This document shows, one piece after another, positions 7,769 to 16,531 of a stretch of DNA of 39,995 bases. Below the pieces are notes generated by a model, which saw only the letters and a list, made by a program, of their open reading frames with translations, made no database searches and was not told where the DNA came from. The stretch spans positions 1-39,995 of the forward strand of contig JAEZQX010000260.1 of the NCBI GenBank assembly GCA_023441105.1. Reading direction: 5' to 3'. The translations under genes were made by a program, and so were the position numbers. Position 1 is the stretch's first letter. Each line of letters starts with the position of its first letter. Source of the stretch: Pseudomonadota bacterium. GTDB lineage: Bacteria > Pseudomonadota > Gammaproteobacteria > Burkholderiales > Burkholderiaceae.

Positions 7769-9061
7769 CTATTTCACGAAGCCCGGCAGCAGCGTCGCGA
7801 TCGCCGGGAAGGCGATCACCAGCACCAGGCACACCACGTTGGCGACGACGAAGGGCATGACGCCGGCGAAGATGCGCCACATGCCCACCTCGGGCGCCAG
7901 CGCCTTGACGACGAACACGTTCATGCCCACGGGCGGGGTGATCAGGCCCAGCTCCACCACGATCACCACCAGGACGCCGAACCAGATCGGGTCCAGGCCC
8001 AGCCCGACGACGACCGGGAAGAATACCGGCACCGTGAGGAACATGGCGGCCAGGCTGTCGAAGACGCAGCCCAGCACGATGTAGATCAGGCAGATCGCCA
8101 AGATGATCCCGAGCGGCGACACGTCGAGGCCCTGCACCCACCCGACCAGCGCGGTCGTCAGGCCGGCGATGGTGAGGAAGGTGTTGAAGACCAGCGCGGC
8201 CGCGGTCACCATGAGCAGTGCCGCCGTGGTGCGCGCGGCTTCCAGCAGCGCAGCGAGCACAGTCGCCGGTTGCGCCTTGCCGCGCATCACCATGAACAGG
8301 AACGCCCCGGCCGCGCCGAAGCCGGCCCCCTCGGTCGGGGTGAACACGCCGAAGTACATGCCGCCGAGCACACCCAGAAACAGGACCAGCACCGCCCAGG
8401 TGCGGCTGAACGCCTGCAGGCGTTCGCGCACCGCCAGCTTCTCGGCCGGGCGGCCGTGCGAGGGCTTGAGCAGCACCACGATCCACGCCGTGACCATGTA
8501 CAGCGCGCCGAGGAGCAATCCCGGCAGCAGGCCGGCCATGAACAGCTTGGTGATGTCGGTTTCGGTCAGGATGCCGTAGATGACCAAGGGCACGCTGGGC
8601 GGGATCAGGATGCCCAAGGTGCCGCCGGCGGCCACGGTGCCGCAGGCGAAGCCGTCGTCGTAGCCGTAGCGCTTCATCTGCGGCAGCGACACGCGCGCCA
8701 TGGTGGCCGCGGTCGCGATCGAGCTGCCGCAGACGGCGGAGAAGCCGCCGCAGGCGCCGATGGTGGCGTGCGCCATGCCGCCGCGGAAGTGACCCAGCCA
8801 GGCGCGCGCGGCGCCGAACAACTCGTCAGCCAACCCCGCCCGGTGGATGAAGGTGCCCATGAGGATGAACAGCGGGATCACCGACAGCCCGTGGCTGGTG
8901 AAGGCGTCGGTCATCTGCTGCGCAGCCACGGTCAGCGCCGCCTCGCTGCCGCGGAACAGCATGAAGCCCACCACGCCGACGATCAGCATCGCGATCGCCA
9001 GCGGTATCCCGGCGAAGCACAGAGCGAAGAGCGAGGCGAAGCCCGCGAGGGAAGCAATCAT
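7769..9061 (-). CDS. dctM: TRAP transporter large membrane subunit (DctM)
   Basis: A 430-residue polytopic inner-membrane protein of the DctM/SiaM family, which forms the sodium-coupled transport channel of TRAP uptake systems. About twelve hydrophobic segments span it. Family signatures include PLFILMGTFIHRAG, the GACGGFSAVCGSSIATAATM loop, GGTLGILIPPSVPLVIYG, FTPTEGAGFGA and LGLITPPVGMNVFVV. It starts within an ATGA overlap with dctQ. Its position downstream of dctP-dctQ completes the transporter. Confidence 0.96.
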   Translation of the reverse strand: MIASLAGFASLFALCFAGIPLAIAMLIVGVVGFMLFRGSEAALTVAAQQMTDAFTSHGLSVIPLFILMGTFIHRAGLADELFGAARAWLGHFRGGMAHATIGACGGFSAVCGSSIATAATMARVSLPQMKRYGYDDGFACGTVAAGGTLGILIPPSVPLVIYGILTETDITKLFMAGLLPGLLLGALYMVTAWIVVLLKPSHGRPAEKLAVRERLQAFSRTWAVLVLFLGVLGGMYFGVFTPTEGAGFGAAGAFLFMVMRGKAQPATVLAALLEAARTTAALLMVTAAALVFNTFLTIAGLTTALVGWVQGLDVSPLGIILAICLIYIVLGCVFDSLAAMFLTVPVFFPVVVGLGLDPIWFGVLVVIVVELGLITPPVGMNVFVVKALAPEVGMWRIFAGVMPFVVANVVCLVLVIAFPAIATLLPGFVK

Positions 9062-9588
9062 GTGGCGGCCCCGTCGGGTTCCGGCGCAGCGGCGGAAGCA
9101 GCGTCACCCGGCCGGTTGCGCAGCGCGCGCGGCACCAGCGCCGCGCCGACCACCGCCGCGACCAGGCACAGCACGGACAGGGCGTAGACGAAGGGAGCGA
9201 CCGGCAGGCGCAGGTAGCCGATCGCGTCGCCGTTGCGCGCCGTGTCGCCGGCGTAGAACCACAGCAGCACGGCCAGCGCGGCGAAAGTGAGGGATACCAC
9301 GATCGCCACCACCGCGCGCCGGGCGCGCTCCAGTGGCGTGGCACGCGCGCCGTCGAACAGGCCGATGCTGAGGTGCTCGCCGCGCCAGGTCACCGCCGGC
9401 AAGGTGCAGCTGGCGGTGAGCAGCAGCAGCACCTGCACGAGGTCGGTGCTGCCGGGCAGCGGCCGGTGCAGCAGGAAGCGCCCGGCGATGTCGAGGAAGG
9501 TGATCGTCATCATCGCAAACAGCGCCACCGCGCCCAGCGTCTCCAGCCCGCTGCTGGCACGTTCGGGCACGGCGTGGGGCTGGCTCAC
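9058..9588 (-). CDS. dctQ: TRAP transporter small membrane subunit (DctQ)
   Basis: A 176-residue inner-membrane protein with four hydrophobic segments and the DctQ pattern (ITFLDIAGRFLLHRPLPGSTDLVQ, then WRGEHLSIGLF). It pairs with DctM. The start is a GTG overlapping the dctP stop (GTGA at 9588-9585), giving the usual small-subunit length. Longer upstream reading lies inside dctP. The stop overlaps the dctM start (ATGA). Confidence 0.93.
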   Translation of the reverse strand: MSQPHAVPERASSGLETLGAVALFAMMTITFLDIAGRFLLHRPLPGSTDLVQVLLLLTASCTLPAVTWRGEHLSIGLFDGARATPLERARRAVVAIVVSLTFAALAVLLWFYAGDTARNGDAIGYLRLPVAPFVYALSVLCLVAAVVGAALVPRALRNRPGDAASAAAPEPDGAAT

Positions 9589-10610
9589 TGCGCGGCTCCG
9601 GCGCGCTTCTGCTCGGCGCGGTAGAAGGCAGCGGCCGCCGCACCGTCGACGCCGCGCTTGCCGACTTCGGTGGCCCACTCCTTCTCCACGAAGGCGAAGG
9701 CCTTGCCGAGGTCCTGCACCAGCGCCGGCGCAGCGTCGACGAACCGGGTGCCTTGCTCCTTCATCGCCTTGATCGCACCCTCGTTGGCCGTGTCCATGAC
9801 GGCCAGGCTGCGCGCGAAGGCTTCGCCGCTCACCTTCGCGATGGCCGCCTGCTCTGCCGGGGTGAGCTTCTTCCAACGCCCTTCGTTCATGACCAGCGAG
9901 AAGGAGCCGGCCGTGCCCAGTCCGGGCAGGGACATGGCGGTCCTGGTGTAGCGGGCCAGGTTGAAGCCCATCACGTCCAGCGGCGTGACCGAGACGTAGG
10001 CGTCGACCATGCCCTTGGAGACGAGCTCGAAATAGCGCACCGCAGGACCAGCGACCACGCCCGAGGTCACGGAGCCGTAGGCGCGGGCGGCGGTGCCCGG
10101 CGTGGTGGCGATCTTGGCCTCCTTGAGCTGCTCCAGGCTGGCGACGGGCTCGTCCTTCGTGCCGTAGAAGCCCTGCGGCGGCAGCGCGAACACCGACAGC
10201 ATCTTCACGCCCTTGTGCTCGTCCGCCTTGGCAAAGAACTTCTCGTGGGTGCGCCACAGCGCCACCGACATCGCCTCCGAGGTCGACACCGGTCCCGGCA
10301 CCTCGGTGATCAACAGGCTCGTGAGACGGTTGGGTACCACGCCGGCGAACTGCACGCTGACGTCGGCGATCCCCTTGGACACCATGTCCAGCTGTCCTGG
10401 CGGCGGCGCGAGGCTGGTGGGGGAGAACTCCACGACCACGCTGCCGCCGGTGGCCTGCTGCACGCTGGCCGCCCAGGGCTGAAGTACCTGCTTGACCAGC
10501 GGATGCTGCGGCGGAAAGAAAGTGCTGAACAGCAGCCTGGTCTCGGCGACCGCGCTGCCGGCGGCGACGGCCAGGACGGCCGCGCAGGCGGCGGGAATCC
10601 ACTTCTTCAT
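9585..10610 (-). CDS. dctP: TRAP transporter periplasmic solute receptor (DctP)
   Basis: A 341-residue extracytoplasmic binding protein of the DctP family. A Lys-Lys start and hydrophobic core form a signal peptide ending at AVA around residue 22. The mature domain shows the family layout: PPQHPLVKQV near the start, then GGSVVVEFSP, GIADVSVQFAG, GTKDEPVASLEQLKEAKIAT and MNEGRWKKLTPAEQAAI. A GGAG ribosome site precedes the ATG. It delivers a carboxylate-type ligand to DctQM. Given the genes downstream, an aromatic or sulfated aromatic acid is inferred, but the ligand-binding Arg cannot be placed with certainty. Confidence 0.95.
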   Translation of the reverse strand: MKKWIPAACAAVLAVAAGSAVAETRLLFSTFFPPQHPLVKQVLQPWAASVQQATGGSVVVEFSPTSLAPPPGQLDMVSKGIADVSVQFAGVVPNRLTSLLITEVPGPVSTSEAMSVALWRTHEKFFAKADEHKGVKMLSVFALPPQGFYGTKDEPVASLEQLKEAKIATTPGTAARAYGSVTSGVVAGPAVRYFELVSKGMVDAYVSVTPLDVMGFNLARYTRTAMSLPGLGTAGSFSLVMNEGRWKKLTPAEQAAIAKVSGEAFARSLAVMDTANEGAIKAMKEQGTRFVDAAPALVQDLGKAFAFVEKEWATEVGKRGVDGAAAAAFYRAEQKRAGAAQ

Positions 10611-10665
10611 GCTTGTCTCCTTCGGTTGTCATGCGCCTGCGGCGCGATCCGGTCGTGAGCCGCGC

Positions 10666-12255
10666 TCATGCAAGGGCGCTCGGATAAGGGCTGGTGTCGC
10701 CATGGCGGGTCATCTGGCGTACCAGGTCCGTCATCAGCGCGCCGCGCAGGTCGCGGTGCCCGGCATCGTCCCAGAGGTTGATCAGCTCGTGGGGATCCGC
10801 CTCGAGGTCGTAGAGCTCGCCCCAGGTGGCATTCGCGTACACCGTGAGCCGCCAGCGCGCCGTGACCAGGGTGCGCAGCCGCGGCGGCGAGTCGAAGCCG
10901 AACAGTACGCGCTGCACTTCGTCCTCGATCAGGACCGAGGGGCGTTGCGGCGCCGCCCCGGGAACGCAGGGCAGCACCTGCCCGTTCATGCCGTTGAAGG
11001 CCGGCACGCCCGCGCGCGCCAGGATGCTGGGCGCGAGGTCGACGGTGGAGCACAAGGCCGGGCTGCGCTCGGCCCGCGGGCCGGAGGGGTCGGCCCAGAT
11101 GAAGGGCGTGCGGATCAGGCTCTGGTAGTGCAACGGCCCCTTCAGCAGCAGTTGATGATCGCCCAGGAAATCACCGTGGTCGCTGGTGAAGATCACCACG
11201 GTGTTGTCGGCCAGGCCCAGCTCCTCGAGCGCGGCAAGCATGCGGCCGATGGACTCGTCGATATGCGCGATCGAACCGTAGTTCAGCGCGATCGCCTCGC
11301 GCGCTTCCCGCTCGTCGCAGGCGAAGGCGGCGGGCGTGTGCTTCACGGCCCGCGCCGCATCGCGCTGCGCGCGCAGCCAGGCCACGTGCGGCGGCGGCTT
11401 GGTCGAGGCGTGAAACGACGCCGGCAGGTCGACGTCCTCGGGCCGGTACATGCCCCAGAACCGCCCCGGCGGGGTGAATGGGTGGTGGGGGTCCGGAAAG
11501 CTCGCCTGCACGAAGAAGGGAACGCCGCTCGCGCCGCCAGCGCGCAGCCGGCGGATCGTCTCGTTGGTGATCCAGGTGGTGCTGGAGCACTCCTCCGGAA
11601 CGCGGGTGCGCCAGGCCTGCCCGGCCTGCGTCAGCCGCCATTGCGGCGCGGGAATCGCGTGCTCGGGTCCGAGCAAGCCTGCCACCTCTGGATGCTCGGC
11701 CTGCAGCCACCGGCCATAGTGCCCCAGCACCTGGTCGCCGTGGTCCACGGCCAGCGCCACGTCCTCGAAGCCGTAGAAGCGAGAGTCCATGGCATGGCCC
11801 GGTCGATCGCGCCAGTAGGGTCCCCATTCCTGCCAATAGTCGCCGGGAACTTCGCGCTCGGCCTCGCGAGGCAATCGCCGCGCCGCCGGCGGCCAGGCTG
11901 CCGGCAGACCGCACATGTTCTGCAGGTGCGACTTGCCCACCAGGGAGGTACGCCAGCCGGCCTCGCGCAGCAGCTCGACGAAGGTCGTCGCGCCGAGCGA
12001 CAACGGGATGCCGTTGTGGCGGGCGCCGTGCAGCGACGGCAGGCGCCCCGTCATGAGGCTGGCCCGGTTGGGCATGCAGGCCGGAGAAGCGACATAGAAG
12101 CGTTCGGCCAGCCAGCCGCGCGCGGCGATGGCGTCGATGTGGGGCGTGCGCAGCACGCGGTTGCCGTATGCCCCGACATGGTCCCAGCGCTGCTGGTCGG
12201 TCACGATCAGCAGGAAGTTGAGGCGACCGCGCATGCTCTGTTGCGAAAGTGTCAT
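10666..12255 (-). CDS. Type I sulfatase (formylglycine-dependent)
   Basis: A 529-residue sulfatase/alkaline-phosphatase-superfamily hydrolase. The metal-binding start is IVTDQQRWDH. The modification motif CMPNR (C-x-P-x-R) with Cys60 predicts conversion to formylglycine, so it should cleave a sulfate ester, or possibly a phosphonate ester as in related phosphonate monoester hydrolases. A second metal site reads FTSDHGDFLGDH, and GKSHL supplies the active-site Lys. No signal peptide is evident, suggesting cytoplasmic action after uptake. Possible starts are 12297, 12264, 12255 and 12234. None has a strong ribosome site, and 12255 is chosen because 12297 would sit inside the putative operator. 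It is first in the catabolic operon, 55 bases before dctP. Desulfation could be the first metabolic step. Confidence 0.9.
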   Translation of the reverse strand: MTLSQQSMRGRLNFLLIVTDQQRWDHVGAYGNRVLRTPHIDAIAARGWLAERFYVASPACMPNRASLMTGRLPSLHGARHNGIPLSLGATTFVELLREAGWRTSLVGKSHLQNMCGLPAAWPPAARRLPREAEREVPGDYWQEWGPYWRDRPGHAMDSRFYGFEDVALAVDHGDQVLGHYGRWLQAEHPEVAGLLGPEHAIPAPQWRLTQAGQAWRTRVPEECSSTTWITNETIRRLRAGGASGVPFFVQASFPDPHHPFTPPGRFWGMYRPEDVDLPASFHASTKPPPHVAWLRAQRDAARAVKHTPAAFACDEREAREAIALNYGSIAHIDESIGRMLAALEELGLADNTVVIFTSDHGDFLGDHQLLLKGPLHYQSLIRTPFIWADPSGPRAERSPALCSTVDLAPSILARAGVPAFNGMNGQVLPCVPGAAPQRPSVLIEDEVQRVLFGFDSPPRLRTLVTARWRLTVYANATWGELYDLEADPHELINLWDDAGHRDLRGALMTDLVRQMTRHGDTSPYPSALA

Positions 12256-12276
12256 GAAGCGCATTGTCGGCAACGG

Positions 12277-12296
12277 TGGTATAAAGTCCAGGACCA
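12277..12296. promoter_or_regulatory. Putative LysR operator in the divergent promoter region
   Basis: The roughly 70 bases between the divergent sulfatase and LysR genes contain an interrupted inverted repeat TGGT-N12-ACCA, with a shorter palindrome GTCCAGGAC (12286-12294) inside it. LysR-type regulators bind T-N11-A-like dyads in exactly such divergent gaps, so this is the best operator candidate for the operon. No convincing -35/-10 pair with correct spacing was found around it. Confidence 0.4.
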
Positions 12297-12325
12297 AAAA
12301 CTTGGGGGTCTATGTTCCTTTGGTT

Positions 12326-13312
12326 ATGGAGAGCGACAAAGCCGCTGCCTGGCTGCTTCGCCTGCGGATCCGCCACCTCGAGGTGTTCCGCCTGCTGGTG
12401 CGCACCGGCAGCCAGAGCGAGACGGCGGCGCAGATGCACATCACGCAGCCCGCGCTGTCCAAGTGGCTGCGCGAACTCGAGGAGCAGGCCGGCTGCGCGC
12501 TGATGCAGCGCGACAGGCCCTTGCGCCTGACACCGGACGGCGAGGTGCTGCTGCGCTATGCCGAGCGCGTGCTGGGCGACAGCCTGCGCACCGGCAAGGA
12601 ACTGGAGGCCATGCGGGCCGGCAGCTCGGGGCTGCTGCGCGTGGGCGTGCTGCGGGCCGTGGCGCCGATGCTGGTACCGCGCGCGATCCTGCGCTGTCGC
12701 CAGCAGGCGCCGCGGCTGCAGATCCGGCTGTACGAGGACTCTCTCGACAACCTGTTGCCGGCGCTGCGCCGCCACGAGCTCGATTGCGTCATCGGCCGCC
12801 TGCACGGCGAAGCGCTGGGGTCGGAATTCCAGTCGGAGGCGCTCTACGAGGAACCAGTGATGGCGGTTGTGCGACCTGGCCACCCGCTGCTGAAGAAGCG
12901 CCGGCTGAGGCTGGCGGACACGACCGTCTACCCCTGGATCCTGCCGCTGCCCGGGATGCCGATGCGAGTGCGGCTGGAGGCGGAGTTCGCCGCGGCCAAC
13001 ACCCGGCTACCCCTGGAACAGGTGGAGTCGGTGTCCTTGATGATCAACGAGACGCTGCTGCTGGCGAGCGACATGGTCAGCGTCGTGTCGCAGCAGCTGG
13101 CGCAGCATTACGAGCAGGCGGGCATCCTCGCAATCCTTCCGCTCGCCATGCGGCAGGCGCTGGGTCCCGTCGGCCTGCTGTGGATCGATGCCATGCCGAG
13201 CAACGCGGTAGCCCGCTTCCTCGACAGCGTGCGGCAGGAGGCCAGCGAACTGGGAACGCGGCGGCATTCCGCCCGCCGCAAAGAAAACGGGTTAGAGGCT
13301 CGCCGCCCCTAA
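12326..13312 (+). CDS. LysR-family transcriptional regulator of the catabolic operon
   Basis: A 328-residue LysR-type regulator. The winged helix-turn-helix is at about 15-75 (LEVFRLLVRTGSQSETAAQM, then QPALSKWLRELE). The C-terminal effector domain begins at about 103 (LLRVGVLRAVAPMLVP). It carries the common features CVIGRL, MAVVRPGHPL and an ASDMVSVVSQ segment, resembling regulators of aromatic degradation. The ATG at 12326 is chosen; an in-frame TTG at 12320 lies at better distance from the only purine-rich run (GGGGG at 12304-12308) and is an alternative. It is divergent from the sulfatase-TRAP-dioxygenase operon with a short shared promoter, so it most likely activates that operon in response to an aromatic intermediate. 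Confidence 0.94.
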   Translation: MESDKAAAWLLRLRIRHLEVFRLLVRTGSQSETAAQMHITQPALSKWLRELEEQAGCALMQRDRPLRLTPDGEVLLRYAERVLGDSLRTGKELEAMRAGSSGLLRVGVLRAVAPMLVPRAILRCRQQAPRLQIRLYEDSLDNLLPALRRHELDCVIGRLHGEALGSEFQSEALYEEPVMAVVRPGHPLLKKRRLRLADTTVYPWILPLPGMPMRVRLEAEFAAANTRLPLEQVESVSLMINETLLLASDMVSVVSQQLAQHYEQAGILAILPLAMRQALGPVGLLWIDAMPSNAVARFLDSVRQEASELGTRRHSARRKENGLEARRP

Positions 13313-13317
13313 CCCGT
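13287..13317 (-). terminator. Terminator hairpin between LysR and tRNA-Arg genes
   Basis: A 9-bp perfect stem (13287-13295 with 13309-13317) encloses a 13-base loop. On the minus strand the stem is followed by TTTTCTTT, so it is a good intrinsic terminator for the tRNA gene that ends at 13327. It also overlaps the LysR stop codon at 13310-13312 and may act weakly for that gene, although no T-tract follows on the plus side. Confidence 0.7.
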
Positions 13318-13326
13318 CAATATTGC

Positions 13327-13403
13327 TGGCGCGCCCGGCAGGATTCGAACCCACGACCCCTTGGTTCGTAGCCAAGTACTCTATCCAACTGAGCTACGGG
13401 CGC
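13327..13403 (-). tRNA. tRNA-Arg (anticodon ACG)
   Basis: A 77-base gene with encoded CCA end. The acceptor stem GCGCCCG pairs with CGGGCGC, followed by a G discriminator. The D-arm reads TAGCTCAGTTGGATAGAG. The anticodon stem CTTGG/CCAAG holds the loop CTACGAA, so the anticodon is ACG, wobble-modified to ICG in bacteria to read CGU/CGC/CGA. The T-arm contains GGTTCGAATCC. A possible -10 box (TAAGAT on the minus strand, 13419-13414) lies ten bases upstream, without a clear -35. Confidence 0.98.
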
Positions 13404-13497
13404 AACGGGCAGCATCTTATCACGACTTCCCGAAGCTCCCGGCCCGGCAGCGTTGCGACGATCCCACCTCGGCGTTGCCGGGATCCACCCGGCCGCC

Positions 13498-13797
13498 CTA
13501 CCCGTTGCCGACTGCCTGGCGCGCCACCGCCATCTCGACGAACTGGTTGCGGGCCTCCGAGTCCGGCGCGGTGCCGCGGCGGGCACACCAGCGCTGGAAG
13601 TCGGCGGGTTCGACATTAACCCGCACCGGCTTGAGCCCCTGGCGCTTCAGCTCGCGCTCCATGCGCACCGCCTTGTACTGCCAGCTGGCATGGGTCTTGG
13701 GAAAGGACGCTCCGTCGGCCATGAGCGCCATGATCTGCTCATAGCCCTCCTCCCGGTACCAGGCGATCCCGACGACGCGGCTGGGCGATGTAGGCAT
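13498..13797 (-). CDS. Small conserved hypothetical protein
   Basis: A 99-residue soluble protein that I do not recognise by name. Its start reads MPTSPSRVVGIAWYREEGY, followed by a helix with FPKTHASWQYKAVRMERELKRQG and a Trp/Cys-containing segment FQRWCARRG. There is no signal peptide or membrane segment. Later starts would remove the conserved-looking VVGIAWYREE beginning, and the longer in-frame extension to 13914 is Arg/Ala-rich, so the ATG at 13797 is preferred. The protein looks like one of the small uncharacterised proteins common in Betaproteobacteria. It lies between the tRNA and the ABC exporter on the same strand, 196 bases from the latter, so it is probably a separate unit. Confidence 0.7.
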   Translation of the reverse strand: MPTSPSRVVGIAWYREEGYEQIMALMADGASFPKTHASWQYKAVRMERELKRQGLKPVRVNVEPADFQRWCARRGTAPDSEARNQFVEMAVARQAVGNG

Positions 13798-13993
13798 GAC
13801 GGGCCGGCTCCAGTCCGGCGCGGCCGTCGCGGGATGGCGGGAACCACCGGCGGCGCCGCGCTGGCCGTCATGCCGGAGCCCGGCGGCCCGCGACTCGAGC
13901 CGGCGGACGACCATTCTGTACCAGCGGATGACGGCGTGGCGGTCGCGCGCGCCCTTGCCGTAGTCAACAATCGTTGCCGCCGGCGCACCCTCT

Positions 13994-14755
13994 CTACGGC
14001 TTGATCCGGTAGCCGGTGCGGAAGATCCAGTAGATGACGCCGAGGCAGAGCGAGAGGAACACCACCACCATGGCCAGGCTGATGCCGACGCCGACGTCGG
14101 AGATTTCGAAGAAGCTCCATCGGAAGCCGCTGATCAGGTACAGCACGGGGTTCAGCAGCGTGACCTGCTGCCAGAACGGCGGCAGCATGTTGATCGAATA
14201 GAAGCTGCCCCCCAGGAACGCGAGCGGCGTCACGATCAGCAGCGGAATGAGCTGCAGCTTCTCGAAGTTGTCCGCCCAGATGCCGATGATGAAGCCGAAC
14301 AGGCTGAAGGTCAGCGCCGTCAGCACCAGGAAGGCCAGCATCCACAGCGGATGGGCGATCCGCAACGGCACCAGCAACGCCGCCGTGCCCATGATGATCA
14401 GCCCGATGATGACCGACTTGGTCGCCGCCGCGCCGACGTAGCCGATCACCGCCTCCCACGGGGACACCGGCGCCGACAGCAGCTCGTAGATCGTTCCGGT
14501 GAACTTGGGAAAGAAGATGCCGAAGGAGGCGTTGGAGATGCTTTGCGTCAGCAGCGACAGCATCACCAGTCCGGGCACGATGAACGAACCATAGGCGACG
14601 CCGTCGATCTCGCTGATCCGCCCGCCGATGGCGGCGCCGAAGACCACGAAGTACAGCGCGGTGGACAGGACCGGCGAGACAATGCTTTGCAGCAGGGTCC
14701 GGGCGGTGCGCGCCATCTCGAACAGGTAGATGGCCTTGATCGCCGTCAGGTTCAC
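13994..14755 (-). CDS. ABC-2 type transporter permease (YadH-like)
   Basis: A 253-residue inner-membrane permease of the ABC-2 export family, with six hydrophobic segments and the family hallmark region ([20 protein letters not shown], then [12 protein letters not shown]). Length and layout match E. coli YadH. The start is a GTG that overlaps the stop of the ATP-binding gene (GTGA), so the pair is translationally coupled. The cargo is unknown; related systems export drugs, lipids or polysaccharides. Confidence 0.93.
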   Translation of the reverse strand: MNLTAIKAIYLFEMARTARTLLQSIVSPVLSTALYFVVFGAAIGGRISEIDGVAYGSFIVPGLVMLSLLTQSISNASFGIFFPKFTGTIYELLSAPVSPWEAVIGYVGAAATKSVIIGLIIMGTAALLVPLRIAHPLWMLAFLVLTALTFSLFGFIIGIWADNFEKLQLIPLLIVTPLAFLGGSFYSINMLPPFWQQVTLLNPVLYLISGFRWSFFEISDVGVGISLAMVVVFLSLCLGVIYWIFRTGYRIKP

Positions 14756-15678
14756 GCCGTCCCCTTCAGCAGCGTCACGAAGATGTCCTCGAGCGAGCTC
14801 TGGCTCGTCTTCAGGTCCTTGAACCGCACCCCGGCCCGGTCGAGGTCGCCGAGGAGGGCCGGAATGCGCGTATCGAGCAGTTTCGCGTCATAGGTGTACA
14901 CCAGCTGGCTGCCGTCGGCGGCCAGCTCCAGGGCATACGGCGCGAGCACCGGTGGCAGTGCCGGCAGCGGCTCCTGCAGGTCCAGCGTCAGCTGCTTGCG
15001 GCCGAGCTTGCGCATCAGCTCGGCCTTCTCCTCGACCAGTACCAGCTCGCCGCGGTTGATCACGCCGACCCGGTCGGCAATCTCTTCCGCCTCGTCGATG
15101 TAGTGCGTGGTCAGGATGATGGTGACGCCGCTCGCGCGCAATTCGCGGATGAGCTGCCACATCGATGCCCGCAGCTCGACATCGACCCCGGCGGTCGGCT
15201 CGTCCAGGAAGAGGATGCGCGGCTCGTGCGACAGCGCCTTGGCGATCATCACCCGGCGCTTCATGCCGCCCGACAGCGTCATGATCTTGCTGTCCTTCTT
15301 GTTCCACAGCGACAGGTCCTTGAGCACCTTCTCGATGTGGGCGGGTCGGGCGCGCTTGCCGAACAGGCCGCGGCTGAAGGATACGGTCGCCCAGACCGTC
15401 TCGAAGGCATCCGTTGTCAGCTCCTGGGGTACCAGCCCGATCAGCGAGCGGCTTGCACGATAATCGCGGACGACGTCGTGTCCGCCGACGGTGACGCGGC
15501 CGGCACTGGGATTGACGAGGCCGCAGATGATGCTGATCAGGGTGGTCTTCCCCGCCCCGTTCGGGCCCAGCAGGGCGAGGATCTCGCCCTCGCGGATCCC
15601 GAGATTGATGTTCTTGAGCGCCTTGAAGCCGGGCGCGTAGGTCTTGGAAAGATCCGCGACCGATATCAGATTGGGCAT
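14752..15678 (-). CDS. ABC exporter ATP-binding subunit (YadG-like)
   Basis: A 308-residue cytoplasmic ATPase that energises the adjacent permease. Walker A GPNGAGKT is at 38-45, the Q-loop at VPQELT, the signature LSGGMKRR at 135-142, Walker B ILFLDEP at 155-161 and the switch His in LTTHY. The C-terminal 80 residues are the extension typical of ABC-2 exporters. The ATG at 15678 gives the normal family N-terminus ([12 protein letters not shown]). A weak ribosome site is the only reservation; the long in-frame upstream stretch lies opposite the divergent gene and was excluded. Confidence 0.95.
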   Translation of the reverse strand: MPNLISVADLSKTYAPGFKALKNINLGIREGEILALLGPNGAGKTTLISIICGLVNPSAGRVTVGGHDVVRDYRASRSLIGLVPQELTTDAFETVWATVSFSRGLFGKRARPAHIEKVLKDLSLWNKKDSKIMTLSGGMKRRVMIAKALSHEPRILFLDEPTAGVDVELRASMWQLIRELRASGVTIILTTHYIDEAEEIADRVGVINRGELVLVEEKAELMRKLGRKQLTLDLQEPLPALPPVLAPYALELAADGSQLVYTYDAKLLDTRIPALLGDLDRAGVRFKDLKTSQSSLEDIFVTLLKGTA

Positions 15679-15772
15679 GGGCGTGAATGTACAGCCATGG
15701 CCGATCGGTTGGCAAAATCCCGGCAGCCGACCCGCCTCGGGCATGGCGCTTGCGTAACCCTCGACGAATCCT

Positions 15773-16531
15773 ATGGCCGAACCGCAACTGTCCTTCCGTG
15801 TCCTGACCGTGAACACCCACAAGGGGTTCACGTTCTTCAACCGCAAATTCATCCTGCACGAGCTGCGCGAAGCCGTGCGGAGCGTTGCGGCGGATGTCGT
15901 CTTCCTGCAGGAAGTGCATGGCGCCAACGAGAAGCACGGCGCCCGGGTGCCCAACTGGCCTACCACGCCGCAGTACGAATTCATGGCGGATACGCTGTGG
16001 CCGCAGTTCGCCTACGGCCGCAACGCCGTCTATCCCCATGGCCACCACGGCAACGCCGTCCTGTCCAAGTTCCCGATCCTGCGCTACGAGAACCGCGACG
16101 TATCCATCAGCGGCCCGGAGAAGCGGGCGCTGTTGCATTGCGTGCTGAAGGTTCCGGGCTGGCATTCGAACGTCCATGTCATCTGCGTGCACCTCGGCCT
16201 GCGGGAGCCGCACCGGCTGAAGCAGCTCGGCTTGCTGTGCGACCTGCTCAACAACGAGATCGATGACAGCGAGCCGGTGGTGGTGGCCGGCGACTTCAAC
16301 GACTGGCGCCGCCGCGCGCATGACATCCTGGCGCGGGATGCCGGGATGATGGAGGTGTTCGTGCAGGCCAACGGCCAGTCCGCCCGGACCTTCCCGGCCC
16401 GCTATCCGGTGCTGCAGCTCGACCGCATCTACGTGCGCAACGCCCGCGTCCACTGCCCGGTGGTCCTGCCGCGCCGGCCCTGGTCGCACCTGTCCGATCA
16501 CGCCCCGCTGGCGGCGGAGATATCGCTGTGA
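15773..16531 (+). CDS. ybhP: Endonuclease/exonuclease/phosphatase-family protein (YbhP-like)
   Basis: A 252-residue metal-dependent phosphoesterase-fold protein. The catalytic set is complete: Asn14 (TVNTHKG), Glu47 (LQEVHG), His140 (CVHLGL), Asp174 and Asn176 (GDFNDW), Asp217 (LDRIY) and Asp242-His243 (SDHAP). It resembles E. coli YbhP, encoded beside clsB and ybhN, and the same order is preserved here. The natural substrate is not established; a role with phospholipid or phosphodiester substrates at the membrane is inferred from the operon. It has no signal peptide. The stop overlaps the GTG start of clsB (GTGA). Confidence 0.93.
   Translation: MAEPQLSFRVLTVNTHKGFTFFNRKFILHELREAVRSVAADVVFLQEVHGANEKHGARVPNWPTTPQYEFMADTLWPQFAYGRNAVYPHGHHGNAVLSKFPILRYENRDVSISGPEKRALLHCVLKVPGWHSNVHVICVHLGLREPHRLKQLGLLCDLLNNEIDDSEPVVVAGDFNDWRRRAHDILARDAGMMEVFVQANGQSARTFPARYPVLQLDRIYVRNARVHCPVVLPRRPWSHLSDHAPLAAEISL

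Noticed and set aside
10492..13371. Very long plus-strand open frame across the sulfatase and LysR genes
   Set aside because: It is antisense to the sulfatase and out of frame with LysR. Its translation is rich in Arg, Ala and Gly without family features, as expected from G+C-rich third positions.
13404..13497. Second tRNA or attachment-site copy next to tRNA-Arg
   Set aside because: No second cloverleaf or repeat of the tRNA 3' end was found by eye.
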